Below are positions 36,061 through 46,458 of a stretch of DNA of 64,000 bases, in pieces; the first letter of the stretch is position 1, and each line of letters begins with the position of its first letter. Source of the DNA: Mytilisepta virgata (Eukaryota; Mollusca; Bivalvia; Mytilida; Mytilidae); the NCBI GenBank assembly GCA_028015205.1, contig CM051510.1:34038580-34102579 (forward strand), in the 5' to 3' direction. The notes beneath the pieces are model-generated. The model saw only the letters and a program-made list of their open reading frames with translations. It was not told the origin of the DNA and ran no database searches. The position numbers and the translations under genes are program-made.

Positions 36061-37069
36061 GAGCTATAATCGAACGAGGCAAATACTCCTTAGTTTTCAC
36101 AAATTTTAGAATGTTGTTACAGTAAAGTTTGCATGTATCAATTTCGGGCTAGTATCGTAATATTGGCAACTAAGAAGTGTCTCCTTGCTTTTGGTTTTAC
36201 CATACTGGCATTTGACATTTTTAAATTTCTCGTCAACTCGTGGATTTTTGTTTTGGTTGTCAACATTTAAGGTGTGTGCATATCTGTTGCAGCAACATTT
36301 GCATAATTGCATAAATTGCATTTATGAAAGAAATCATTAATGACAAGTATTTCCGGGTACATGGCTTGGTCGGGTGCTATAAAAGTAATTACTCTGTATT
36401 AAACAACATCGTATAATTAGCTGAAAAGTTAAAAATGGTTGGAACATCGTTTGTATGAAAGAGTTGGACTATTCTAGCTTTATGCAGTTTTACGCACATT
36501 TAGGTAATTTTCTCATGTGCTGGTCAGAATTACACTTTGTTAGTTTTGATGGAATTTCAGTATCTCCCTCGTGAATATCTCTGTCTTAGATTGTTTTGGA
36601 TTTACCCTTTTTGGTCATTTTGGCATTTTTATCCCCCCCCCCCCCCCCCCCCCGCGCCCTTTTTCTGAGAAAGTTCGGGGACATAGAGATTGTCTCTGTC
36701 CGTCCGTCACACATTCTACTGACATTAACTCCTCCTTCACTTTGGGGTTTAAAATTTTAATTTGCATATAGAATGGTTGCATACCGCCTCTTTAATGTTT
36801 CAATTTATGCAATTTATTTCTTTGCAGTATTGTCAGACAGCATATGCAGATGCTAAATAAGGTTTCAGAATTTACATTTTATTATATACGGGAACACAGG
36901 AGTGGAATGTCGAATATCGTGAATTTAAGCTTGTGACCTGAACCCCTTTCATTTTTTAATGTTTGCATTGACAGTTGTTTCTTAACAACAATGCCATATA
37001 TCGTAGGTAGATAAATTTCAAAAAGGGGAATTTCAATTAGTGTTCTAGATTTTTTTTTTTTTCATTTTA
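36061..37069. other. Non-coding spacer with a long C run
   Basis: A C run of about 21 bases starts at 36632, followed by CGTCCGTCAC. No gene is recognised. Confidence 0.45.
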
Positions 37070-37335
37070 CGTTGGATTTAGTGATTTAATGTCTTCATAG
37101 AATAATTGCATTACACCTGTAAACGTGCAATAAGGTTTTAGATTTTTGAATTTTGGTAATTTCCCCAAATGTGTGTTTGTAGGGATCACTGTCGATTCCG
37201 ACTAAACTTTCTAGTTTAATTTGCTCTTCAAGTTTTTGATTGTTTGATTTTCAACATTTTATCCCTTAAAGTTGAGTACAACAGACGAGTCGTAAATGTC
37301 CTCATCTTGTGCATCAAAATAGGTAAGAAATTAAA
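37070..37335 (+). repeat. Dispersed repeat families D and C in series
   Basis: 37075-37220 matches 24985-25150, and 37205-37335 matches 23020-23190, both in plus orientation. The two are contiguous here, so they may be parts of one longer element. Confidence 0.7.
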
Positions 37336-37338
37336 GGT

Positions 37339-37545
37339 CATAACAAAGGAACCGTATACTCCAAGGTGCATCCAGTAGGGGAAAGTCTACAAACACCGAC
37401 ACAACCGAAAAGACGATCACCCGTATCAACCAGCAGAACAACTGGAAAACAACTGTCATAATCCTGACTTGGTTTAGGTATTTTGCGAAGAAAAAGGTGG
37501 GTTAAACCAGGTTTTACGACTAGCCAAACCTCCCACTTGTAAGAA
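37339..37545 (+). repeat. Dispersed mussel-type repeat
   Basis: ACGATCACCCGTATCAACC, GGAAAACAACTGTCATAATC, CTGACTTGGTTTAGG and GGGTTAAACCAGGTTTTACG are in the order I remember from an abundant Mytilus repeat. There is only one copy in this window. Confidence 0.5.
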
Positions 37546-38224
37546 TTTTATTCTTATATGAAGTTTCAAGAAACAGGTTTTTCATAGGCTTTAATCAAAC
37601 AGATATTCTATTCGATAAACACCAAATGAGGAACCTTTGTGGATGGTTACCCGATCATCATTTCTGTTAAGTTTGAAAATATTTGACGATGTACTATAAG
37701 AGTATAAGAATTTGAAAATCTGACTTGACAAGTTTGGTTTATTATTGTATTTGTACTTTTAGAGGAGATACATGAAATTTCCATTCTCAATAATATTCAA
37801 TGAATACCTATTTGAAGCTGTAGCAGTTATGTTTGTCAAAATGAGTAATCGTAGTTAAGGGTCTCCCATTAATAATTCTTATTAATTAATTTTGAAAAGA
37901 TTTGGCATTGTTTTTTAAAAAGAATTTCAAAATCTAATCTGAACCAAGAATGCCCTGTGGTGGCCATGTTTTTCACCAGATCCAAGTGAATGAGAAATTG
38001 TTATAAATGATTTTCAATATATTATACCTGCCATGTTTGGTTCAAAGGAGATGCTGATGAAATTTTAATTTCCCATAGGCTTCAGAGCAATCATAAATGC
38101 CACCATAGCGGCCACCTATACCACCTGACCAACACCTTATGATCGAGGAATCGTTTTAGGGAGTCTACCAATCATCATTCCTATAAAGTTTGACAAAATT
38201 TGGAATTGGAGCTTTGAAAATTGC

Positions 38225-39013
38225 ATGCTAGTTTTTCTTTTACTATTTGCAGGCTTAGGACGTTGTAGATCGTTTGGTAGTGAACATTCTTTTCCAGAGT
38301 TATCGGTGAATCCAGTTCACGTTGCTCTTTGTATAACTTACTTGACTGACAGGAAATCATCACCTTGTACTGTTGACTCTAATATTTATGCTATGAAATG
38401 GGTACATCAGCTTCATGGATATGTTGACCCGACTAACAATGTGTTTGTTAATTCATTAGCAGATTCTTGTTACAGACTTAATGGCAAACCAGTTGTTAAG
38501 AAGGACCAGGTTATCCCGATGATTTTGATAGGTTATGCAGGATTTGTACGGTTTGACGAATTAAGTTCAATTACATCCAGACATGTTAAAGTTTTTGATG
38601 ATCATTTGTCTATTTTTCTGCCCCGTTCTAAGACTGGTCAATATAGACAAGGCAATAATATATTGATCGCTAAAGGAAACACTTTAGCATGTCCAATAGC
38701 CATGTTTCACTTGGTTTAGATATTGACTCTGATATATTCATTTTAAGACCCATATTTTGGTCCAAGGGGTAGCTAAGTTGGTGTATAAAAACAAGAAATT
38801 AAGCTATACAACCATAAAAAGGTCAATTGATCCTACCTTAAAGTTTGGTTTGCATTCCTTGCGTTCAGGTTGCACCTCTGGGCGACCAGATTTGAAGTAA
38901 ACGAGAGATGCATTAAACGTCATGGTAGATTGAAATCCGATTTCAGCAAGGATGGCTATATTTCAAATTCTTTTGATATGAGATTGTCAGTTTCCAAAAA
39001 AATTGGCTTATAA
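38225..39013 (+). pseudogene. Tyrosine recombinase (integrase-like) pseudogene
   Basis: The family cuts and rejoins DNA through a catalytic tyrosine and drives DIRS, Crypton and related elements. Visible parts: an N-terminal SAM-like core-binding region (YAMKWVHQLHGYVDPTNN, about residues 60-75); catalytic Arg I in YAGFVRFDEL (codon 38549-38551); the beta-hairpin region with RSKTGQYRQGN; then, in other frames, LDIDSDIFILRPIFWSKG, the box II motif GLHSLRSG (His codon 38853-38855, Arg 38862-38864), and RCIKRHGRLKSDFSKDGYIS with the catalytic Tyr at 38957-38959. The frame breaks at 38715-38719, near 38770 and near 38900, and about 25 residues seem missing between KKDQ and VIPMIL. All catalytic residues can still be read, but the gene cannot be expressed. 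TTTTTCTTTTACTATTTGCAG before 38253 could be an old splice acceptor. No reverse transcriptase is next to it, so the element type (DIRS-like or Crypton-like) is open. Confidence 0.82.
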
Positions 39014-39600
39014 CATTTTCAACCCTTTCTTTGTTCCTCTATCTGAAGGCCATTTAGAATAGTTATACTATAAAATTTTCCGCGTTTAGTAGAAAAGAGG
39101 AAACTTATTGAATTAACGGTTCGTCTGTATGTCATGTGACTTATTTTGCCGCGGGTAATAACACCAATGATTTAAATCACTCTGTACCCAACACCCATGC
39201 TGTCAAGTTCTAATATACGTATATATACAATGTACTGTCCAAAGTATATGCCTCTGCAGACGGTATTCCTAGTATTGGGTTTGGACACAGATTTCCGGGT
39301 TAATATATTTCGACCAACATTAAGTTGTTTTTACCGATTTTTCTTGGCCGGCGGTACCGTTGATGATAGTTACTCCGTTTCATATTTTATACGCATATTT
39401 GCAGTTTATATTGATGATTTTTTTTTTTTTTTTGTTGATATGCATTTGTAATTTTCTATTTTTTTTTCTTGGTATTATGTACAAATGTACGTATTATGCT
39501 CAGAAATTAGTTATAAAATTCGATGTCCACTTTTATTTTCTGTTGGGCAGTCGGCAAACTTAAGATTTGTTTTGTTTCACGAAGGCCATGTAGAATAGTG
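39014..39600. other. Non-coding spacer
   Basis: A T run at 39419-39433 and AT-rich sequence; no gene is recognised. Confidence 0.45.
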
Positions 39601-39603
39601 TGA

Positions 39604-39667
39604 ACACCTACTCACGCACACTGCTACCTGGCCTATTCCTCTTGTCATCCTAAGTCTTGCAAAAATA
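39604..39667 (+). pseudogene. Penelope-like retroelement fragment, part upstream of the insertion
   Basis: Reads THAHCYLAYSSCHPKSCKN in frame up to a TA dinucleotide (39666-39667), where the TIR element begins. It continues at 41847 in frame with KDFIAKSQWLRLRRICSNE once the element and one TA are removed. The Cys-His-Pro and LRLRRIC motifs fit the region between the reverse transcriptase and the GIY-YIG nuclease of Penelope-like elements (from memory of the family). The copy is cut off on its left; no reverse transcriptase core is present. Confidence 0.7.
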
Positions 39668-41844
39668 GTAGTATATGGGGACATTTCACCGGAACAGGAA
39701 ATGATGCCACTTCCCTAGAACCGGAAATGACGTTACCGAAACTTGAAATAACGTGCCCGGAAACAGAGGCAGTGGGCTTTCGTGACGTCATTCAAGTGCT
39801 AGGACCCGGATGTGTCGTCTGCTCATGTGTAGGCGGAGCCGGAAGTGGATTGCGCAACCGGAAGTGACGTGTTTTGCTGCTGCTGCTCCTGCTGTTTGTT
39901 GCTGTTCGTCATCGCTGTTCTTCCCTTGCTCATCGCTGTTCTTCTCTTGTTTCGTGCTGATCGTCGGTGCTCTACTATCCTTCATCGCTGCTCTTCACTG
40001 CTCTTCTCTTGCTCGTTACTGATCTTCTCTTGCTCCTGTTGCTCATCGTTGCTCTTTTCTGCTCATTCTTGCAAAAACCGGAAATGAGCACATCAGTATA
40101 GTCATGAGTACCGATGAGCAGCAAAGGGCAGCATAAAAAAAGGGACGGATCAAGAGACTACCAGCGACGAACAGCAGGGAACAAGAGATGAGTAGCGATG
40201 GGCAGCAGGGAGCAAGAGACGAGTAGCGGTAAGCAGCAAGGAGCAAGAGAAGAACAGCGATAAAAAAGAGAAGAGCAACGTTGACGAACAAGGAGCAGGA
40301 GTAGCGGGAGCAGCCGCAGCAGCGAAAACAGTGACAAACAAAAAACCGAAATGAGCACATGAGTATAGTCATGAGTAGCGATGAGCAGCAAAAGAGCAGC
40401 ATAGAGAAAGGAAGAAGCAAGAGAATGCCATCGAAGAGCAGGAGGGAGCAAGAGATGAGTAGCGATGAGCAGCAGGGAACAAGATAACAGCGTTGAGCAA
40501 GATAAGAACAGCGATGACGAACCGCAACAAGCAGCAGGAGCAGAAACACCATCGAAAACAGCGACAAGTAACACCTATAAACTGAAATGAGCACGTGGGT
40601 ATAGTCATCAGTAGCGATGAGCAGCAAAGAGCAGCATAGAGAAAGGAAGGAGCAAGAAACTACCAACGAAGAGCAGCAAGGAGCAAGAGAAGGGCAGCGA
40701 TGAGCAGCACATAGCAAGAGAAGATCAGTGATGAGCAAGAGAAGAGCAGTTAAGGACAGCGATGAACAAGAGTAGAGCACCGATGATTAGCACGAAGAAA
40801 GAGAAGAACAGCGATGAGCAAGAGACGAGCAGCGATGACGAACAGCAATAAGCAGCAGGAGTAGCAGGAGCTGCGAAAACAGCGACAAGTAGTAGCAGCA
40901 GCAGCGACAAGTAGCACAAAAAACTGAAACGAGCACGTTAGTATAGTCATGAGCAGTGATGAGTAACAAGGAGCAAGAGAAGAGTAGTACGGAGCAGGAG
41001 ATAAGCGTCGACAAGCACCACGGAGAAAAAGATGACCAACGAAGAGTAGTAGGGAGCAAGAGCTGGGTAGCGAAGAGCAAGAGGAGAGCAGGGATGAGCA
41101 GCAATGAGCAGCGAAGAGCATGAGAAGAGCAGTGATGAGCAGCAAAGAACAGTATAGAGCAATGAAATGGACCGTCGTTGCTAAGGTGGTTCCTACGGAC
41201 ACCCCTCCATTGACCTCATGGGGACAGTCCAATCCTCCCTTGAACGAAAGAAAACATCATCCGCAATGAAAAGCGCGGGATAAGGGTAGATAATCCAACA
41301 GTCCTCTATACTTCGTATACTCGCGGACTTCTAGGAAAACAGTGAGAGTATCAGTCCCAATAGACTCGATGCAAGACCCTTACCCTATACAAACCGATGA
41401 CAGACCAAGAGACGACCGAAAAGCGCAGGAATAGGGACATCATCCACTCCGAATTCCGGTCAAGCATGCACAGACGACACTTCCAGGTCCCAGCTATTGA
41501 CTTGCGTCACTTCCGTAAACAAATAATGGAAAATGGCGGGAAAACACATCACTTCTGGTTGCGCCTGCGCGCAATCCGGTTCCGGTCACACTTGCACAGA
41601 CGAATCCGGGTCCTAGCATGTGACTGACGTTACTTCCGTAAACAAATAATTGAAAAAGCCTCGAAAACCCACTATTTTCGGTTGCGCATGCACGCTAACC
41701 ACTTCCGGTTCCGGTCACTTAAGGTTCAGGTGACCTCACTTTCTGTGACGTCATTTCCGGTTCTGGTGACGTCACTTCAGGCTCCGCCTCACGGCTCCAC
41801 CTTGCTCCACCTCAAATCCGACTTGAACTGTCCCCATATACTAC
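39668..41844. mobile_element. 2.18-kb TIR element inserted at TA
   Basis: Perfect inverted ends GTAGTATATGGGGACA (39668-39683) and TGTCCCCATATACTAC (41829-41844) are flanked on both sides by TA. Inside each end are GC-rich, inverted subterminal arms: 39690-39880 and 41440-41800. They contain about 124-bp units with CCGGAAGT-type and TGACGTCA-type words. The centre (39880-41160) is a low-complexity minisatellite. No transposase is present, so it is non-autonomous. TA target use is shared by Tc1/mariner and some other superfamilies; I do not assign one. A 300-bp piece of the interior recurs inverted at 34771-35075. Confidence 0.92.
39880..41160. repeat. Strand-switching AGCAGCGATGAGCAG minisatellite
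   Basis: 39880-40075 is pyrimidine-rich (GCTCATCGCTGTTCTTCTCT-like words). From about 40080 to 41160 the strand changes to its reverse complement (AGCAGCGATGAGCAGCAAAG, GGAGCAAGAGA). Longer units begin at AACCGGAAATGAGCAC-like words at about 40075, 40344, 40578 and 40921. Long minus-strand frames here (up to about 245 codons, Ser/Leu/Cys-rich) arise from the repeat and lack any domain, so they are not called as genes. Confidence 0.9.
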
Positions 41845-41846
41845 TA

Positions 41847-42460
41847 AAGATTTCATCGCTAAATCTCAGTGGCTAAGACTTAGGCGCATCTGTAGCAATG
41901 AATAAGACTTCAGACAGCAGTGTGACAAGATATCCACCTTCTTCGGAAGGAGAGGTTTTCTCCAAACGGTCATTAGCAGGGCTTTTGATTCTATTTGCAA
42001 GGTGTCCAGACCAAACGCTTTAAAGTCTGGCCATAAATCAAACAGCAAGTGTGTTCCACTGGTCCCTACTTACCATCCCCATAATGTCGCCATCCGTAAC
42101 ATCCTTATGTACAATTTTCCCAACATAGTAATGTGCAAACTTTTTGAGACTGTTCTCATCACTTCTAAAGTCTAAAAAAAACCACTTATTCAGAAGCTTG
42201 ATCAAGTCGAACATTTCCACAGAAAAAATTGACTACTGGGGAACCAGGCCATGTAAAAGGTCCAGATGTGTGACATGCCCCTACAGTATGGAGACAAATG
42301 AGATGTTCGGCCCTGACAACAAATATACATCATTCAAAACGGGTATATCTGTACTGATCTAAATTTGGTTTGTATTACTTACGATGAGGTATATATCGTT
42401 TTAATGACAGGTTCACGGGCGAAGACAATACAGACAACGCATTGAGAAGAAAATTATTTT
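41847..42460 (+). pseudogene. Penelope-like retroelement fragment, part downstream of the insertion
   Basis: It continues the frame of 39604-39667. Readable segments are KDFIAKSQWLRLRRICSNE, a TAA stop, ISTFFGRRGFLQTVISRAFD, CVPLVPTYHPHNVAIRNIL, then after a shift to the third frame near 42165, LIKSNISTEK and WGTRPCKRSRCVTCPYSMET. The order (LRLRRIC, TYHPH, Cys-rich PCKRSRCVTCP) fits the linker and Cys-containing region in front of a GIY-YIG endonuclease in Penelope-like elements. A weak VYIV...TG trace near 42390 may be what is left of the GIY-YIG domain. Stops and frameshifts show that it is dead. The family call is from recall and could be checked by protein search. Confidence 0.7.
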
Positions 42461-42489
42461 AGCCTGGGGACACTTCGACCCCGTGGAAT

Positions 42490-42850
42490 TAATGTAAAAA
42501 ATCCTTAATTTCATTTTTACTGCTAATAATTTGCAGTATATCTATCTTATACATAGTACGCGTTCTATACAACTTAACGTCAAACAAAATCTTACTTATT
42601 TTTATCTATCTGCCGTCTATCTATTTTATATTTACTATTCGATGTCACGTAAAATGAAATTTCTTTTTGTTATTTTTTTCATGCTCCTGATCAATGCCAT
42701 ATTGGTCGAAACGTTTGGTTATTTTAACTTTTCAGTTTGATTGTTGTTTTTATATTTGGTTTTGTTCATCTTCTGTATTTTGTACATTCAAGTCCCTTTT
42801 TACAGCTTACTATTTCCATTTTTTCCCTCGTTTTCTATTTTTGCAGTTAT
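42490..42850 (-). repeat. Diverged copy of the 10309-10903 foldback element
   Basis: TAGTACGCGTTCTATACAAC, CTTATTTTTATCTATCTGCC, CATGCTCCTGATCAATGCCA and GGTCGAAACGTTTGGTTATT are diverged reverse-complement matches of 10400-10780. The end words CAGCTTACTATTTCCATTTT resemble the outer TIR. Confidence 0.6.
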
Positions 42851-43687
42851 TAATTTCGACAAATTGCTTATCCGGATGAAAAACATTTGATACATATAGT
42901 AGAAGCGAGAGTTATTGTTCTTTGAACACTCTGGTTTATTCGTATAGAGGAAGTATTAAAATCAAATACAGTTTTCAAGTGCAAAATCTCGTTCCTTAAT
43001 TCACAACTTCTGGTCCTTTGCTTAATATCAGACACACCACACACTTGTTCAATTGAAACTTTATACAGATAAAATATAACACTATTTAAAAATGTCTAGT
43101 TTCACTTTCTTACTTGAAATGTTTCTTGCTTACGGAAATGTTGGTGACTTTAAATATTTCTTAAAACTTAGCCAATAACTCGCACATCAAAGCAATATCT
43201 GTCGACATTAGAGATGGAAAACCGTCTGTATAAGACAGCTATAGCTTTCCATAGTGATGTCAGGGTTGCCCTTGGGTTGCATTTCATTGAAATCCGTACA
43301 TGGGATTGACTGTGACTTTCCGTGACAAAAAAAAAAAAAAAAGATGAAAAGCAGAAATATCTAAAAACTTATAAATGAAAAGTATAACTTAAAATTGCTG
43401 TTAGATTAGTTTAATTTGGTTGAAAGAGGTTGACAATGAGCATATGTTTAGTCTGAAGCTATTCCGCACTTCATATAAAATCTCCTTTGGACTAATATTT
43501 TACACGCCAATCAGGAAATTTACAAAAAAAGAAGCATTGAATTCTTAAACAACTGCTACACGTGTCCCACTTTATTCTTATCAGTTCACCTGGGACTTAA
43601 ACTGTCATTATTTGGCGTCCGGGGTCCGTTGTCGTTGATAGATTTGAAATATGTGGGCCAATTGAGATAGGTAATTTAATTATAGAC
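42851..43687. other. Non-coding spacer
   Basis: No gene is recognised; an A run is at 43327. Confidence 0.45.
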
Positions 43688-43817
43688 TAATACATGGCCT
43701 AATCCATATCAGACCGGGTATCAACCCAAGACCCCCATATCGGACAGACGGCTTGTCAGAGGAACGATATGGGTCGCAGGATGATACCCGGTCCGATATG
43801 GATTAGGTCATGTATTA
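43688..43817. repeat. 130-bp foldback palindrome
   Basis: TAATACATGGCCTAATCCAT at the left pairs with ATGGATTAGGTCATGTATTA at the right, and CAGACCGGGTATCA pairs with TGATACCCGGTCCG. The end word is shared with the palindromes at 45527 and 50042. It is followed at 43851-43922 by two more CCGGTCTGATAT / ATATCAGCCCGG inverted blocks. Confidence 0.85.
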
Positions 43818-44290
43818 TTTTTTTTATCTTATACTGCATATGTACTTATTCCGGTCTGATATAGCATATCAGCTTGACGACGTGACTCGATCACCGGTCT
43901 GATATGGCCATATCAGCCCGGTTACGTTCAAATGGCATTTGAATAAATAAATGCGTTATTAGTTGGGGTGTGCAGATATGGGTTGATCACTTCCGGTTGT
44001 TACATATTTTAAAAAACTATCATATTTAGTACTAAGTATATGATAACACATGGTAACATACATTTTCATCGAAAGAGTATCCAAATAAAATAATTTCTAA
44101 TTAAAAATGTTGAAATATTTTCTAGATGTTTTATATACAATGTATATCACTCGAACGGAAAATAAGAACTCTAACGAGGTACAAGAAGCATACTGAAAAC
44201 TTTTTTCATTTACTAAAAATGATATTAATGCTAAATTAAGTCACATTCATTTGCGGTTTTTGAAGTTGCAACAAAACATTTAGAGTTTTT

Positions 44291-45217
44291 AGTTCGCCTC
44301 AACGAAGTTGAGGGGGACTATTGGAGTCACCCTGGCGTCCACGTCCGAGTCCGCGTCCACAGCCAGTTCTCAGTTACTAATTGACATAGGGTCATATTTT
44401 TCTGTGCATGTGCATGATGAAGAGACTGATCATATGACATAAGATGTAGGTCACATCACTTATATTACACGGTTGGCTGGATTTTAAGTTTTAAGCCTAA
44501 AATCAGTTTTAATATACACAAAGTGACCTACAATCATATTACTTGGTGTGAGGGTGCATCTCAGGGTGTAACACAGCTTCCTACCAAAATTAGGTCCCTG
44601 TGACCTTGTAATCGCGCTCCATTGACTTAGGTTAAGTTTTACGTCCAAGTTCAGCTCTCCAATACCACAAGGGACATACAGTGATATTACTTGGTGTGAG
44701 GATGCGTCTCGGGGTGTAACACAGCATCCCACCAAAATTAGGTCACTCTGATCTACGTATCGAGCTTAAGTTTTACGTCCGAGTTCAGATCTCCGATACG
44801 AACGGACCTACAATCATATTACTTAGTGTGAGGGGGCATCTCAGTATATAACAAAGTCTCCCACCAAAATTGGGTCACTCTGACCTACTTATCGCGCTTC
44901 ATTTACTCAGGGTAAGTTTTATGTCTGAGTTCAGTTTTCTCATACCAAGCGACCTACAATCATATTAATAGGTTTCAGGGTGCCTTTAGGGGAGTAACAC
45001 AGCCTCCGACCCAAATTAGGTCACTCTGACCTACTTACTGCACTTCACTGACTTAGGTTAAGTTTTACATCTGAGTTCAGTTCTCCGATACCATATTACT
45101 TGGTGTGAGGGTGCATCCCAGGGAGCATCTCAGGGAGTAACATTACTTGCTGTTAGTGTGCATCTTGGGGAACTACACAGAAACACATCAAAATTAGTGG
45201 GGGGAACGAGGCGAACT
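44291..45217. mobile_element. TIR-bounded element filled with the ~147-bp satellite (array 3)
   Basis: It starts AGTTCGCCTC (44291-44300) and ends with the exact inverse GAGGCGAACT (45208-45217). A unique-looking leader with GAGGGGGACTATTGG and CCACGTCCGAGTCCGCGTCC precedes about four to five monomers from 44510 on, the same family as 24000-24960. The AGGTCActcTGACCT palindrome is perfect at 45018-45032, and one base off at 44592, 44740 and 44872. It shows that this satellite travels inside a bounded element. Confidence 0.8.
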
Positions 45218-45526
45218 TTGTAATCGTAGATTTCTGGTTGTTTCAGCTATCAACATTATCGACTTGAGTAACTAGTATATATAAATATAAACATTCCGTC
45301 AAAACATGGACCTATGTGGATCTAAGGACAATAGAAATATGTATTATAATAAGATAACACAAATAATGCTTGGTTCATTTAGATGGGAAAATAACTCATA
45401 TTATTAAATAATATGATAAAAATAGCCTTAATATGGCAAATTTGGCACGAACAATATTTTTCATGACGTTGCCCTGGTCTTTATAAATACCGGTATCTAT
45501 ATTAAAATATATCCGGTTAATAATTA

Positions 45527-45618
45527 TAGATTAATACATGGTCTTTTTCATGTTGCTCTTATTATCAGCCTGAGACCTTGATATCGGCCATGAGGGCTTT
45601 AGCCCATGTATTAATCTA
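45527..45618. repeat. Foldback palindrome, short member
   Basis: TAGATTAATACATGG at the left pairs with CCATGTATTAATCTA at the right. The interior keeps GAGACCTTGATATCGGCC, also present at 50121-50138 (inverse), but lacks most of one arm. Confidence 0.8.
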
Positions 45619-46060
45619 ATGATCACATAATTTGCCAGTACCATGAAATCATTTTACTGTTGAATCAGATTTTTCAGTCTTCAAGCAAGTTTGTCAGGTT
45701 TTCGACATTCCTGTAAGTTGCAAATTCACAATTCTACAGCTATTAAACACTGTTATTTCTTTCACGTGGAGTATAGAGTCAAACAAATGAATGCAACTTC
45801 AGTTCCTGTGTTTTTCCTCGAGATCTACAAATAGATTTTATAAGCCCCTATTTGAAACTGCTTAGAAAATATATATATAAACGGTTAATTTACTATAAAT
45901 AATGATCAGACGATTATTTACTACTGAGCGGAAGTGATGTCGCTTAAGCTCACGGGAGGGCAGTGATGTTATTGCCCCGAGGGCAAATAACATGCATCAA
46001 ATTACGCTTTTATTATATATGCAAAATCGGCGTTATTAGAATAAAATATGTGATAATATA
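45527..46060 (+). repeat. Left arm of a 4.66-kb long-range inverted repeat
   Basis: Blocks of this arm recur inverted and in mirrored order at 49771-50183: TAGATTAATACATGG, ATCACATAATTTGCC with TTTACTGTTGAATCAGATTT, GACGATTATTTAC, and TTATTGCCCCGAGGGCAAAT with AAATTACGCTTTTATTA. The left arm has about 210 extra bases (45691-45901). Confidence 0.8.
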
Positions 46061-46064
46061 CAAG

Positions 46065-46199
46065 TACTGACTATGTAAGAGGTCGCTATCAGGATTTTTC
46101 AACCCGAGAAAATGTGATATTTATCGAACCTTTAGGAGATGAGAATATACATTTTCAAGGGTTGATCAATCCTTATAGCGACCTATTACATAGTCAGTA
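46065..46199. repeat. 135-bp palindrome
   Basis: TACTGACTATGTAAGAGGTC at the left pairs with GACCTATTACATAGTCAGTA at the right. CAGGATTTTTCAACCC and GGGTTGATCAATCC-like blocks extend the arms to about 55 bp. A tandem ~107-bp duplication of the right end follows to about 46395 (ACCTGAATCGGAAAATTGG and relatives). Confidence 0.88.
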
Positions 46200-46458
46200 A
46201 TTTTCTTTATTACATGAATCGGAAAACTGTACTTTTACTTTCTATTTTAAGAACAAATCGGTCACTTTAAATTTCGCTTGACCCGTTACATATCCAGTAA
46301 TTTTTTTATTTACCTGAATCGGAAAATTGGACTTTCCCTTTCTATTTCAAAAACAAATCGGTCACTATTGAATTCCTCTTGACCGGTCAGGATCTATTTT
46401 AATCCCATAACCGTGCAACCGGAATTCTTGCACTAAATTTAGATAGTTAGGTGCAGAT

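Noticed and set aside
40043..41232. Long minus-strand open frames (up to 245 codons)
   Set aside because: They lie wholly in a low-complexity minisatellite, several overlap in different frames, and no domain or start context is seen.
34771..41505. 6.7-kb recombinase element bounded by 300-bp inverted repeats
   Set aside because: The right copy lies inside a separately defined TIR element (39668-41844) with its own TA duplication, so the pair does not mark element ends.
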